This document shows, piece after piece, positions 40,677 through 50,492 of a stretch of 64,000 bases of DNA. Under the pieces are notes generated by a model that searched no databases, was not told the DNA's origin, and saw only the letters and a list, made by a program, of their open reading frames with translations. Each line of letters begins with the position of its first letter. Position 1 is the stretch's first letter. Made by a program: the position numbers and the translations under genes. The stretch covers positions 1 to 64,000 of the forward strand of contig LATQ01000310.1 of NCBI GenBank assembly GCA_001017865.1, in the 5' to 3' direction. The DNA comes from Rhodococcus sp. IITR03. GTDB lineage: Bacteria; Actinomycetota; Actinomycetes; Mycobacteriales; Mycobacteriaceae.

Positions 40677-41809
40677 CTACCCCGTCTCGTTCGACGCCTC
40701 GCTCATCTTCTCCATGCGTTGCCGTTGCCGGACCCCGTATGCCGCCTCTCGGACGGCGGCGTCGTCCTCGAGCCCCGACCCGAGCGCCCCACCGATGGTC
40801 GCAATGGACGTCAGCAACCAGGTGAGCGTCAGATAATCGGAGAAGCTCACCCCGTGCCCGAGAACACGGGACAACAGTTCCGGGGGAAGAGTCAAACTCG
40901 CAGTAGCCAACAGCAGACAAAACAGAGCCACGTGCAGCACGACGACACCGACGGTCAAGGTCACCACGGTCGCGGTATTGTACAGCACCGAACGGTCACG
41001 CTCCTCCGGTGATTTCGGACGCTCTCACAGTTCATGGTCGAGGATCAGCCAGAGAATCATCGCCATGATCGACAGGACCGTCACCGCACTCATACGCCAC
41101 GGTCCCATCGTGTCGGCGAACAACCAGATCGTATTGGTGGCCAAGGCGATCGCCCCCGTGGCGAACGCGCCGACGAGAACCTTCGACAGTCCGGTCACCA
41201 GCCGCCACGGCCGGTTGGCACGCACCATCCCGACAACAACCGCAGTCGCCGCAGTCCCGAAGGCGCAAAATACCGGATGCCGTCCTCGATCTGCGTAGAC
41301 GGAAACTGCCGCGCGGCCCCGGGCGTGAGTTCCGGCTCACCGAGTATGTGGGTGATCGCAAGTTCGGTGACCGTGCGAACGCGACGCTCGATGCCGAAAC
41401 CACCCACTCCCGCGACCGAGACGAGCGCGAATTTGTGGTCGGCGCTGACGTCGGCCACCACAGGCAGGGTGTCATCGCGGCGCGGCAGATCGGTGAGGTA
41501 GACGACGATGTCTTCGTGTTCCGAAGACGGATCGACCGTGTCGATGACCTCCGCGAACTCCGCTTGCTCGTCGGGAAGATACGGTTCGTTGCGCACACAC
41601 ACCGTCCACCGGCGCTCGACGCGAGCAGAGCTGCGCAGGCGTTCCGGCAGGTACTCCGCAATGCGTTCGGCCAGTGCCGCCGGCTCGCCCGGATCCGCGA
41701 TCAACAACACCGAGACCTGCTCACCGCCGGCACCGGAACGCGATCCTTGCAGATGCTCGTTCGCCGACACCGTCTTCGCGTACCCGCTCGGTACCCCCGC
41801 AAACTCCAT
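40677..41809 (-). CDS. Hypothetical multi-helix membrane protein, frameshift plus in-frame TGA
   Basis: About 377 residues. The soluble N-terminal half (about 1-195: VSVLLIADPGEPAALAERIAEYLP, then DIVVYLTDLPRRDD) is followed by four predicted membrane helices (VLVGAFATGAIALATNTIWLF, MSAVTVLSIMAMILWLIL, ATVVTLTVGVVVLHVALFCL, LTWLLTSIATIGGAL). One base is missing near 41227. At 41025-41027 a TGA lies in frame after LDHEL, where I recall Trp (TGG) in relatives; the frame then continues with ERPKSPEERDRS. This is the only stop-codon substitution I found in the window. Function is unknown. The start at 41809 is uncertain. Confidence 0.7.
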
Positions 41810-41903
41810 GCAGTCGCACGCACATTGCCGTGCAGCGCGACGTCGGCTGTCACCCGACGAACTCGCGAGCTTCCGCGATTCGCGATCTCCATCAACAACC
41901 CTG

Positions 41904-41965
41904 GGCACGGGCCGCCCTTCGGTTCGTCGACCTGACGAAAAGCGAACCGAAGGACGGCCCATGCC
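41904..41965. terminator. Long inverted repeat, probable terminator of the tpa operon
   Basis: GGGCCGcCCTTCGGTTCG (41909-41926) pairs with CGAACCGAAGGaCGGCCC (41943-41960) with one mismatch. A further four pairs lie outside it (GGCA at 41904-41907 with TGCC at 41962-41965). It lies about 140 bases beyond the transporter stop on the minus strand. Confidence 0.6.
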
Positions 41966-42101
41966 GTGGAGACGCATAACGGCAGCACTCACCGAACACC
42001 GACAGAGACGGCTCTACCCGGACCGACCCGCAAGCGGGTACGCGGACATCCGTTCGCGGAGCAGCCCCGGCTCCGACTCCTCGGCATGTCGCCGACTCGT
42101 A

Positions 42102-43480
42102 CTACTTGTGCGCCAGCGACTGACTTTCCGCCACCGCACGGTCGGGGTGTTTGTCGCTCCGGACCCATCGACCCAGGAGCAGTACCGCCACGCCGGCCAC
42201 GAGCATGGGAATCGACATCGCATAGAACACTGCACTGGCGGACCACCCCATCCCGAGAGCCGCTCCGACCACGATCGGCCCGACAATTCCACCGATGCGG
42301 CCCACACCCAATGCCCAACCGACACCGGTCGAACGCATCGATGTCGGATAGAACACCGCAGACAAGGCGATCAAGCTCTTCTGTCCGCCGCTGATACACA
42401 CACCCGCAAAGAAGTTGGCAGTCAGCAGGACCCACAACGGCGCACTCAAAGCAAGACCGGTCAATGCGACGAACGCGAATCCGACGATGTACACCGTTCC
42501 GAGGGTGAGATACGCACCGAGTCGGTCCATACACGGCCCGGTGACAAACGCCGCAGCGATGCCGCCGACAGTCGTCAGGGTCGTAGCGGTGACCACCGTA
42601 CCCATGTCGTAGTCCAGGCTCGTCATGATCGACGGTAGCCAGCTCTGCAGTGCGTAGAACTCACCGAGATTGATGACGAAGACCAACCACAGCAGCAGCG
42701 TGCCCAACACCCGGTCACGGGTGAACAGGTTCCTCAGTGCAGTGCGCTGTTCGTCAGGCTGCTTCTCTGCCTCGTAGGTGAAGTCGGAGCCGGCGGCGAG
42801 ACCGGGATCGATCCTGCGCAGGATCGACCTGACCCGCTTGGGTTCGGCACCTTTGTTGATCATCAAGGTGAGCGAGTCCGGCAGAAAGCGCAGCAATGCC
42901 GGGAGCAGCAGAAGCGGTGCTACTGCGCCGACGACGAGCACCGAGCGCCAGCCGAAGATCGGGATCAGCCAACCGGAGACCAACCCTGCCGCGACGAAAC
43001 CGAGGGAGAAACCGCAGTAGATCGCCAGGACGAAGGTCGCTCGAAGACGCTTGGGGCTGTATTCGCCCGTTAGCGCGATGGCACTGGGCGCAGCAGCACC
43101 GAGTCCCATTCCGGTGATGAAACGCAACGCCATCAGCTCGGTGACGTTCTGCGACCAGGCCGCGGCCAACGTGCCGAGCGCGAAGAGGACTGTGCTCGCA
43201 ATAATCATCCGGCGGTGACCGAACCGCTCGGACAGCGGCGAGAGCGCCAGATAGCCGACCATCAGACCGGCGAGAGCGGCAGAGAAGATGGGCCGAGCAC
43301 TTGTTTCGACAGACCCCACTCCTCGGCGATGTGGGGCGCCATGTAGCTGATGCTCTGGGTGTCGAAGCCGTCGATGAACATGACCAACCCACACAGGCCG
43401 ATCACGATGTACTGGTATCGACTCACCGGCCGCGAATCGATGAAATCCGGCAGTGTCACGCGCGATGGTGCGATGGACAT
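42102..43480 (-). CDS. tpaK: MFS transporter, aromatic acid:H+ symporter family (terephthalate uptake), frameshifted
   Basis: About 459 residues, 12 hydrophobic helices, AAHS group. The N-terminus has the family signature GLVMFIDGFDTQSISYMAPHIAEEWG, and the helix 2-3 loop is SERFGHRRMI. One C is missing near 43294 (GGCCCCATC read as GGCCCATC), after which PIFSAALAGLMVGYLAL continues to the stop. It is the last gene of the dioxygenase operon, 54 bases after the reductase gene, so it should import terephthalate. The symbol rests on cluster content and my memory of the Rhodococcus tpa genes. Confidence 0.85.
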
Positions 43481-43534
43481 GAGTGCCTCACAGTGTCTGG
43501 TACCGGGATTCCCGGATGTGGTGGTGGTAGCGGA

Positions 43535-44545
43535 TCACGCGGTGACAACAAGATCGCCCGACGGTACGAAGGCGTCGCAGTAGAAGTTGTCCGGTGCCAA
43601 ACCGGCCTCGTGGACGAAATCCTCGCGTGCCGCCGAGGTCATTGCGGGACTTCCGCATGCATAGACCTCGTGGCCGCTGAGGTCTGCATAATCCTCGAGC
43701 ACGGCTCGATGAACGAGACCGGTGCGACCGGTCCAGTCCTCGGCGGGATGCGACAGGACCGGAGTGAAGCAAACCCGATCCGAAACCGAGGGCCACTTCT
43801 CGGGCAACTCGGGCAGGTAGATGTCCTCTTGCCGTCGTGCACCCCAGTAGAGATGCAACGACCGCTCTCCCCCGCGTTTGAGGTGGTCCTCGACGATCGA
43901 CTTCACCGGGGCGAAGCCGGTGCCGCTGGCGACGAAGATGACGGGCCTGTCCGAGTCGGGGTTCAACGAGAACTCGCCGTAGGGCAGCTCGATTCTCAGT
44001 TTGCTTCCCTTCTCGAGCGTGCGAAGCACCTCCTCGGAGAATCGTCCCCCCTGCACGTGACGAATGTGCAGTTGCACTCCGTCGTTCTCGTGCGGCGGAT
44101 TCGCCATCGAATAGTTGCGGCTGTCCCCGTCGTCGAGAAAAACCTTGAGGTACTGACCCGCGGCGAACTTCGCACGCACTCCGGTGGGCAGACGCAGCTG
44201 CACGACCGCGACATCGGGTGTCGGGCGAGTGATTCGGTGGACCTTCGCGGTGAGTTGCTTACGTACCACCTTGTCTCGTTCGGTGATCCGCTTCGGTGTG
44301 ATGTCGACGTCCGTGGTGGGCTGCGCCTGACAGAACAGCACTCCGTTTTCGGGGCCTTGCGCCGTTCCCCGGCCGCGCACCGCGAGGCTGCCGGCATCGA
44401 GCGCACCTTCACAACTCGAACACACGCCTTTGCGGCACGAGTACGGGATCGCGTATCCCGCGCGTTCCGCCGCGTCGAGCACACTCTCGTCGGGCTCGCA
44501 CGGAAAATTGATGTCCGATCCCGTGACGGTTACCTGGTAGGTCAT
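43535..44545 (-). CDS. tpaB: Terephthalate dioxygenase reductase component (ferredoxin, FAD, NAD domains)
   Basis: Intact, 336 residues. An N-terminal plant-type 2Fe-2S ferredoxin (CRKGVCSSC near residue 37, later FCQAQP) is followed by a ferredoxin-reductase FAD domain (DSRNYSMANPP) and an NAD domain (GTGFAPVKSIV; YACGSPAM). It passes electrons from NADH to the Rieske oxygenase. ATG 44545 overlaps the stop of the dihydrodiol dehydrogenase gene (ATGA). In Rhodococcus tpa operons the reductase lies in this position. Confidence 0.9.
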   Translation of the reverse strand: MTYQVTVTGSDINFPCEPDESVLDAAERAGYAIPYSCRKGVCSSCEGALDAGSLAVRGRGTAQGPENGVLFCQAQPTTDVDITPKRITERDKVVRKQLTAKVHRITRPTPDVAVVQLRLPTGVRAKFAAGQYLKVFLDDGDSRNYSMANPPHENDGVQLHIRHVQGGRFSEEVLRTLEKGSKLRIELPYGEFSLNPDSDRPVIFVASGTGFAPVKSIVEDHLKRGGERSLHLYWGARRQEDIYLPELPEKWPSVSDRVCFTPVLSHPAEDWTGRTGLVHRAVLEDYADLSGHEVYACGSPAMTSAAREDFVHEAGLAPDNFYCDAFVPSGDLVVTA

Positions 44546-45555
44546 GACGTGACTCCTGCGGTTACGTGTGATGAGGCGCCGGCGGTGGCGCCGACCAGCC
44601 GCACCGCCGCGACAACGGCGTCCGCATCGGCTGTTCCCTTGCCGGCGATGTCGAACCCGGCGCCGTGCCCGACACTGGAGAACCCGCACGCCGGCGCCGA
44701 TCGTCATCGCGGCTGCGGTGCGTCCGGCGAGGAGTTTGACGGGAATATGGCCCTGGTCGTGGTACATGGCGACGAACGCGTCGAAGCTGGTATCGCCGAG
44801 CATGAGGTCGGCTCCGACCGGTCCGCAGGCGTCGATCCCTGCGGCGCGCAGCCGCTCGACCGCAGGCGCTGTCACCCGCAGATCGTCGTCGCCGAACAGG
44901 CCGCCTTCTCCGGCATGCGGATTGATACCGAACACGCCGATACGCGGGGACGCGATGCCCTGGTCCTGAAGGGTCTGCACCACAGCGTGCGCTGCCCTGT
45001 ACACCAGCTCCGGTGTGAGGCGCCCGAGCGCATCTTTCAACGATTCGTGCAAGGTGGCGTGCACGATGCGCAGGCCGGCACCGACGAGCATCAGGAAAAC
45101 CTCGTCCCGTCGCGCGCCGACGAGTTCGGCCAGCAGCCTGGATATCCGTTGAAAGAGATACCGGCGGCGTTGATCGCGGTTTCCGAGTGCGGGCACGCGA
45201 CGATGCCGCGGGATCCACCGCCCTGCAGGCAGCGCACCGCGCGTTCGAGGTACGCCACGGTCGCCGTCCCGGCTTCTGCGCTCACCCGGCCCGGGGCGAA
45301 CGCTCCGGGGGGCAACGAGTCGACGGGGAGGATGTCGACCACACCGGCGAGGGGTGCGCGGTGGCCGTCGACCGTCTCGCGGAGCGTCATGCCGCCCTGG
45401 TGGGCGAGCGATTCGATGACATGTCGATCGCCCACCAGGACCGGATTGAATGCGGGATGTTCCTGTGCTGCCACGACGGCTTTCACCGCGATTTCGGGGC
45501 CGATTCCGTTCGGGTCGCCGATTGTGAGCAGGACCCGGGGCGGGGACCCGTTCAT
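44542..45555 (-). CDS. tpaC: PdxA-family dihydrodiol dehydrogenase (terephthalate cis-dihydrodiol), frameshifted
   Basis: About 337 residues, resembling 4-hydroxythreonine-4-phosphate dehydrogenase (LLTIGDPNGIGPEIAVKAV, ITAINAAGISFNGYPG region, YHDQGHIPVKLL with the metal-binding His, VGHGAGFDIAGKGTAD). TphB/TpaC enzymes, which oxidise and decarboxylate the terephthalate dihydrodiol to protocatechuate, belong to this family. Its place between the oxygenase and the reductase fits that role rather than vitamin B6 synthesis. Breaks lie near 45137 (GGCCTGC read as GGCTGC) and near 44689. Start and stop both overlap neighbours. Confidence 0.83.
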
Positions 45556-46022
45556 AGTGGGAGCGCCAGCAAGGTATCGATGTTGGTGCTGTCGCACACC
45601 ACGACCCGTTCGGCAATCTTCAACTGACCGTCGACCTCCACGTACCGGTCGACATATCGCCCGCTGGTGAAGATGTCGGATTGGCCGTCACGCATCACCC
45701 GCACCACCAGGAAGCTGGTTTCGGCATGGATACCGTCGCCGTTCTCGTCCAGCACCAGGGGCTGGCCCAGGATATGACGGTAGGTGTGTCGCTCGTAGAT
45801 GTTGGCTTCGCGCAGTGCCGATACGCGGTCGACGAGCATGCGGCGAGTGTTGGCCCATACCAGTCCTGCGGGCAGGCCCTCGCTGTAGTTCTGCGCGGTG
45901 GTGATCCGGTACATGCAGTCCTCGACGAAAAAGTCCGGCCAACGCTCGAGCGGGCCCTCGTCGATGCAACGGGAGTAGTCGGCCTGCACACGGCCGATTC
46001 GCTGGAAGTCGTTCATGCTCAT
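45552..46022 (-). CDS. tpaAb: Terephthalate 1,2-dioxygenase small subunit
   Basis: Intact, 156 residues, NTF2-like cone fold of ring-hydroxylating dioxygenase beta subunits ([28 protein letters not shown] at 15-42; [28 protein letters not shown]). It gives the alpha subunit structural support. Its ATG overlaps the alpha-subunit stop and its stop overlaps the pdxA-type gene start, a tight operon. Confidence 0.9.
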   Translation of the reverse strand: MSMNDFQRIGRVQADYSRCIDEGPLERWPDFFVEDCMYRITTAQNYSEGLPAGLVWANTRRMLVDRVSALREANIYERHTYRHILGQPLVLDENGDGIHAETSFLVVRVMRDGQSDIFTSGRYVDRYVEVDGQLKIAERVVVCDSTNIDTLLALPL

Positions 46023-47283
46023 GCCTCTTCCTGTCGGTTCATCGCGGTCCGGTATGCCTTCCAGAAGCCGCGTACCGATGCTTCGGTGACACGGCTCTCG
46101 CTGGATTCGGCCAGACTTCCTCCCATTTCGAGCACTGCAGACTCGCTTGCTGCACCTGCGATTCCGCGTTGCACGAAACCTCCGACGCAGCCGTCCTCCA
46201 TCGAGATGTAACCTGCGGGGCCCACCAGGTTGGACTGCTTGAGACGGATCTCTCGCTGCTCGGGCGTGTCTTCTTCGAATCCGAGATATGTCCAGTTCAA
46301 GCGGGTTTGCTCGACTCCGGTCGGCAGGATCTGGCGCACGGCCACGGAGTTCTGGATCTGTTGCAGCACGAAACCCGGGAAGACGGAGAGGATCTGCAGC
46401 GTCGTATCGTCGCCGACCTCGCTGAACCCCTCGAGCAGCGACGGATCGGCCAGTTTGTAGGCGCTTTCGGATCGGATGTTCTGGTCGGCGTAGGCGACGT
46501 CCTTCTCGGCGTCTCGGTCGATCGCCGAGTAACTGACGTGGTGGCCGCCGCTCTCGTCGACGATGATCCCGCCGCGCTGCGACAGGCGGTTGAGTTCGAA
46601 GGTGGTGAAGAACAGGTGCAGGATGCTGGCGTGGTAGGAGTCCTTGACGTTCTCTACGTACAGCTTCCAGTTGTTGGGAAGCACCTGCGTGAAGCGTCCG
46701 ATGATCTCGGGCGTACGGCCACTGAGGACCCGGGCGATCCGGCTCGTGATCTCTTCGCCGAGATACTCTTCGATGTCCGGCACGTCATCGGAAAAGCTTC
46801 CGAAGACCAGGCCGTGGAGGACGGCGATGCGCATCTTGCGCGGGCCGTGATCCTCCATGCAGAACGAATCAGGCATTCCCCCTTTGCCTTTGATTCCGTC
46901 TTTGAAGCGACGCCGGTCAGATCGCCCTGCAGGTTGTAGCTCCAGGCGTGGTAGACGCAGGTGAAGTCCTTCGTGTTTCCGCGGTCGTCCAGTGCCAGGA
47001 GGGCACCGCGGTGGGCACAGCGGTTCTCGAATCCGTAGAGCTCCCCGTCGCGATCACGTGCCACGATCACCGGCGTCTCGCCGACGAAGGTCGAGCAGTA
47101 GTCTCCCGGGCCGGCTACCTCTGCCTCGAGGCACAGGTAGCTCCAATACGGCCCCTGGAACAGCTTGGTCTGCTCGGCGGCGTAGACATCCTGGTCCTGG
47201 AACACCCGATACGGCACTCGGGTGAGATCGTCGGTCCACTCCACCGGGGTATCGCGGCCTGTGTCGACAACGCTGCTTTCCAT
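46019..47283 (-). CDS. tpaAa: Terephthalate 1,2-dioxygenase large subunit (Rieske), frameshifted
   Basis: About 421 residues. The Rieske 2Fe-2S motif CAHRGALL...CVYHAWSY lies near residue 88, and the mononuclear iron site region is [15 protein letters not shown]. It dihydroxylates terephthalate. A T is missing near 46907 (GCTTTCAAAG expected), giving [14 protein letters not shown] in the second frame. ATG 47283 follows AGGAG. It is the first gene of the operon and divergent from the IclR regulator, with 92 bases between, which hold the palindromic operator. Confidence 0.88.
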
Positions 47284-47340
47284 TATTTCTCCTCAGTCTG
47301 GACAACCAGTCGGGACATCAGAGAACTCGCTCGCTTGGGC

Positions 47341-47376
47341 TTGACACATCCCGCGCTTGTTCGTATAACGAACAGA
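47341..47376 (+). promoter_or_regulatory. tpaR promoter with overlapping IclR operator
   Basis: TTGACA (47341-47346), a 17-base spacer and TATAAC (47364-47369) form a near-ideal promoter. The perfect palindrome TGTTCGT-ATA-ACGAACA (47358-47374) covers the -10 box. The ATG starts seven bases after the -10 box, so the transcript is probably leaderless. Confidence 0.7.
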
Positions 47377-48182
47377 TGAGCAATTCTCGAACAATTAAGC
47401 AGGACGCCCAAGAAAGTGTCAAGAGTTCTTCCCGCGCCCCCGAAGGAATGGCCGGATTGGCGAAGGGTCTGGCGGTCATCGAAGCCTTCGACATCCGCCA
47501 CCCACAACTGACCGTCACCGATGCCGCACAGCGGACCAACACCTCTCGCGCCGCGGCACGGCGCTGCCTGCTCACCCTCGTCGAGCTCGGCTACCTGACC
47601 CACGACAACGGAAACTTCCGCCCGACACCGAGAATGCTCCGTCTCAGCGGCGCCTATCTGGACACCGCGCCGCTCCCGCAACTCGCCCAGCCGCAATTGA
47701 CCGAGGCTCGCGATGCGTTGGACGAATCGGTATCGCTCGCTGTTCTCGAAGACGGATGGGCCCTGTTCGTCGCCCGCGCCGAGGCCACCCGGATCGTGTC
47801 GACCGGAGTCCGGGTCGGCGCCAAACTGCCCGCCCACAACTCGGCAACCGGTCGAGTACTGCTGGCAGGACTGACCGATACACAACTGGACGACTATCTC
47901 CGACAGTGCCACCTCCAGACACGCACACCCCAGACGCTGACCGAAATCGATGCCGTCAGGGAACGGATTCTGGCAGCGAGGGAGAGCGGCATGGCGTATA
48001 CTGACGAAGAAATCGAACTCGGCATGCTGTCGATAGCCGTACCGGTCCGAAACGCCCGCGGTGAAACCGTGGCGGCCATGAGCGTCAGTGCATCCACCGC
48101 CAGAACCACCCTCCACGACCTCCAGGAGGCGGCCGTACCCGTACTGAACGAGTACGCCCAAAGGCTCGGCCGGCTTCTGTGA
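47376..48182 (+). CDS. tpaR: IclR-family regulator of the terephthalate operon
   Basis: Intact, 268 residues. The winged HTH lies at about 24-85 (LAKGLAVIEAFDIRHPQLTVTDAAQRTNTSRAAARRCLLTLVELGYL), followed by the IclR effector domain (ESVSLAVLEDGWALFVAR, LPAHNSATGRVLLAGL). This is the PcaR/PobR-like branch that controls aromatic degradation. It is divergent from tpaAa. No ribosome-binding site precedes the ATG, in line with a leaderless transcript. The operator over its own promoter suggests autorepression. Whether it activates or represses tpaAa cannot be read from the sequence. Confidence 0.88.
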   Translation: MSNSRTIKQDAQESVKSSSRAPEGMAGLAKGLAVIEAFDIRHPQLTVTDAAQRTNTSRAAARRCLLTLVELGYLTHDNGNFRPTPRMLRLSGAYLDTAPLPQLAQPQLTEARDALDESVSLAVLEDGWALFVARAEATRIVSTGVRVGAKLPAHNSATGRVLLAGLTDTQLDDYLRQCHLQTRTPQTLTEIDAVRERILAARESGMAYTDEEIELGMLSIAVPVRNARGETVAAMSVSASTARTTLHDLQEAAVPVLNEYAQRLGRLL

Positions 48183-49010
48183 GATCCCTCGAAGGGTGCA
48201 CCCGGGCGCGACATCCGTGCGCGAAACGATCGCTGCACCCTGCAGGCGTGCCTCCGGAAGAACACCGACATCAAGGATGCGACGACCGATCCATGGAATC
48301 AGGTCTTGATGCGGTCCTGAGCACCTCAAGAAGACATGCGCGAGGGCGGTTCGCAGGGCCCTCAAAGGGTGCGAGGTCGACAAGTATGAGAACTTCTACC
48401 CGCGAACAACAGTGCCACGTGCACGGACAGCTGGTCGCACTATCGGCGCTTCGGCGCTGGCGACCGGTCTCCAGGACCGGCAGGCCGGACGTCATCGACG
48501 TCCGGCCTGACAGTCCTGCGAGGGCAACGAGGCACTCGCGGGGATAGCCGATCTCGCCGCGGTGATTGGTACGGAATCCGAGTGCACGGTCGATGATTCC
48601 GCTCCGCACGCGATAGTCGACGCCCGCGGGGTCAGCACATCGGCTGGTGGAACGATTCGATCGATCATCGCTGCAGCGACCATCCGGTCACCGCAGCTTC
48701 CACCCCGCCCGAAGAATGGACGAGCGCTCGTCAGGGCCGCCGAGGTGTGTTCGCGGCAGGAAGAAAGGCGCTGGAAGTCTCACCGATCGCGTCGTCCAGG
48801 AAGTTAGATCCGATACCGGAATCGAGGGACGCGATAGCCCTTGCCGATGCGGCACCGTCGACGCATGGTTCGAGAAGTTCTTCGGCAACGAGCATGCCCG
48901 GTTGCAGCAACCGCAGGCCCTGCAATGGATAGTGCGAGTGCGGGTGGTCCGTCCCGTGATCTGAAAACATGGGAAGGCGGACACCCGACTCCTCGCAGCA
49001 CCCCGCTACG
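48183..49010. other. 0.83-kb region with hairpin and possible gene remnant
   Basis: On the minus strand from about 48990 to 48731 a protein-like stretch reads ...HSHYPLQGLRLLQPGMLVAEELLEP, then DGAASARAIASLDSGIG and NFLDDAIGE. I do not recognise it; a broken gene is possible. A 13-bp perfect hairpin lies at 48481-48509, with outer pairs extending it. Confidence 0.35.
48481..48509. terminator. Very tight hairpin
   Basis: CAGGCCGGACGTC (48481-48493) and GACGTCCGGCCTG (48497-48509) pair perfectly around three bases. An outer CAGGA/TCCTG pair extends the structure. It lies about 300 bases after tpaR. Confidence 0.5.
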
Positions 49011-49986
49011 TCAGGCGTCGAGGACCAGCGTGGGTGTGCGAGAACGTCCGACACAGATCATCATCGTCTGGCCCTTGTCTCGGTCTGCCTGAGAGAGGAT
49101 CGAATCGTGATGTTCGGGAACTCCGTCGAGCACGCGGGTTTCGCAGGACCCGCAGAATCCGTCCTCGCAGGAGTACAGGATGTTCGGGTTCGCTTCGAGA
49201 ACGACTTCGAGCAGGGTGCGGTCTGCAGGCACCTTCAACGTGCACCCGGTCCGGCGCAGTTCGACCTCGAATTCGGTGGGCGACTGCCCGTCCGATGCGT
49301 CGGCAGCCTCGGAGGAATCGACCTCCACGACAGGGGCACCGAACCGCTCGAAATGAATTGCTTCGTCACCGAGCGCCGGACCACACACCGATTTCACCGC
49401 CTGCAGTAGACCTTCGGGGCCACAGCAGTACACGGCGGTGCCGACCGGAACGTCGGCCACGGCGCCTGCCAGGTCGAGGTTTCCGAATTCGTCTGCAGGA
49501 CAGACGTCTACTTCGCCGAGTCCGCAAATCTCTTCCACGAATGCCATCGTGGCGCGGCTGCGGCCGCCGTAGAGTGCGGACCAGCTGGCGTTCTCCCGTG
49601 ACAGTTTCCGTGCCATCGAAAGAATGGGAGTGATTCCGATTCCTCCGGCGATCAGGAGGTAGTGGGATGCAGGCTCGAGGACGAAGTGGTTGCGGGGTCC
49701 CCGCACCGCGAGGAGGTCCCCCACCCGGACACTGTCGTGGATTTCCTTCGACCACCGCGTCCTTGCTCTTCTCTGAGAACGGCGATCCGGTAGCAGTCTT
49801 GTCCTCGGGGTCACCACACAGGCTGTACTGCCGAACGGTCCCGGAGGGCAGCACGAGGTCGATATGTGCTCCGGGCTCCCATTCGTCGAGGGCGGCCCCC
49901 TCCGGGTGCTCGAGGGTCAGCGACAACACGCCGTCCGATTCGAGTCGTTGTTGCCGGACCACGAGGCGGCTGGTCTCTTGTGTCAT
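49011..49986 (-). CDS. PDR/VanB-type oxygenase reductase (flavin, NAD, C-terminal ferredoxin), frameshifted
   Basis: About 325 residues in the phthalate dioxygenase reductase order: flavin domain (EPGAHIDLVLPSGTVRQYSLCGDPED), NAD domain (LIAGGIGITPILSMAR, VYCCGPEGLL) and C-terminal 2Fe-2S ferredoxin (CEDGFCGSC, later MICVGRS). It supplies electrons to the Rieske oxygenase encoded upstream in the operon. Two bases are missing near 49789 (GCTTACCGG read as GCTACCGG) and near 49751. ATG 49986 follows AAGGATC. It is the last gene of its operon. Confidence 0.87.
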
Positions 49987-49996
49987 TGTCAGATCC

Positions 49997-50492
49997 TTAG
50001 GTCGAGAGAACTGGCGCGTAAGCACCGGGGTGCGGTATCCCCCTTTGAGAACGTCGACGAAGGCGGTGGCGAGAGAGACCTGGGTGAGGGACACCAGCAT
50101 GTCGAGTTCCATCCGCAGTACTGCCATCGCTTCGGCCCCTTGTGGCTGTCCCAGTCCTGTTGGTCGATCAGGACACCGGCGAGCAGGTTGCCCGATTCGC
50201 GGGCTGCTTCGGCCATGGCGGTGGCGAAGCCGATGGGGACCTGGGGCAGTACCGAACCGATGAGAATGACCATGTCCGATTCGGTGACCAATTCGTCGAT
50301 ACGACGCACCACCGTGGCCTCGGCGTTGATGTCGCGTACGGCCGCCTCGGCGGGCGAGTGCGCGGTGACGACGTCGACATCGGTCAACCCCGCCCGAGCC
50401 ATCTGCTCGACCAGGTCGTCACCGGACTTCCCCAGGGGCACCAGCAGTATTCGAGCTACGTAGGACAGCCGGCGGGGTGTCGTCTCGCTCAT
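49997..50492 (-). CDS. Small unknown protein with FtsZ/tubulin-like sequence pattern, frameshifted
   Basis: About 165 residues, unassigned. It begins near YVARILLVPLGKSGDDLVEQ, then MARAGLTDVDVVTAHSPAEA, then ESDMVILIGSVLPQVPIGFA. This order resembles the first Rossmann half of FtsZ (gly-rich strand, MxxxGLxxVxFxxxNTDxxA, ADMVFxxxGxGGGTG), but the glycine-rich GTP loops are missing. Breaks lie near 50130 and near 50022 (a G-run). The probable stop is TAA at 49997, ten bases before the reductase start. Its ATG overlaps the alcohol dehydrogenase stop. A role in the oxygenase operon is likely but unknown. Confidence 0.6.

Noticed and set aside
41025..41027. TGA as a selenocysteine codon
   Set aside because: Trp is expected at this place, no SECIS-like hairpin was found just downstream, and no Sec machinery other than selD is in the window.
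44542..45555. Vitamin B6 enzyme PdxA
   Set aside because: Its position between dioxygenase and reductase genes, with coupled starts, fits the PdxA-type dihydrodiol dehydrogenase of terephthalate breakdown.
43535..45616. A 693-residue frame joining PdxA-type and reductase sequences
   Set aside because: It is caused by a frame break in the PdxA-type gene; the reductase has its own ATG at 44545 overlapping the PdxA stop.
49366..50127. Fusion of the FtsZ-like protein to the reductase N-terminus
   Set aside because: One missing base in a G-run at about 50022 removes the TAA at 49997. The reductase has its own RBS and ATG at 49986.
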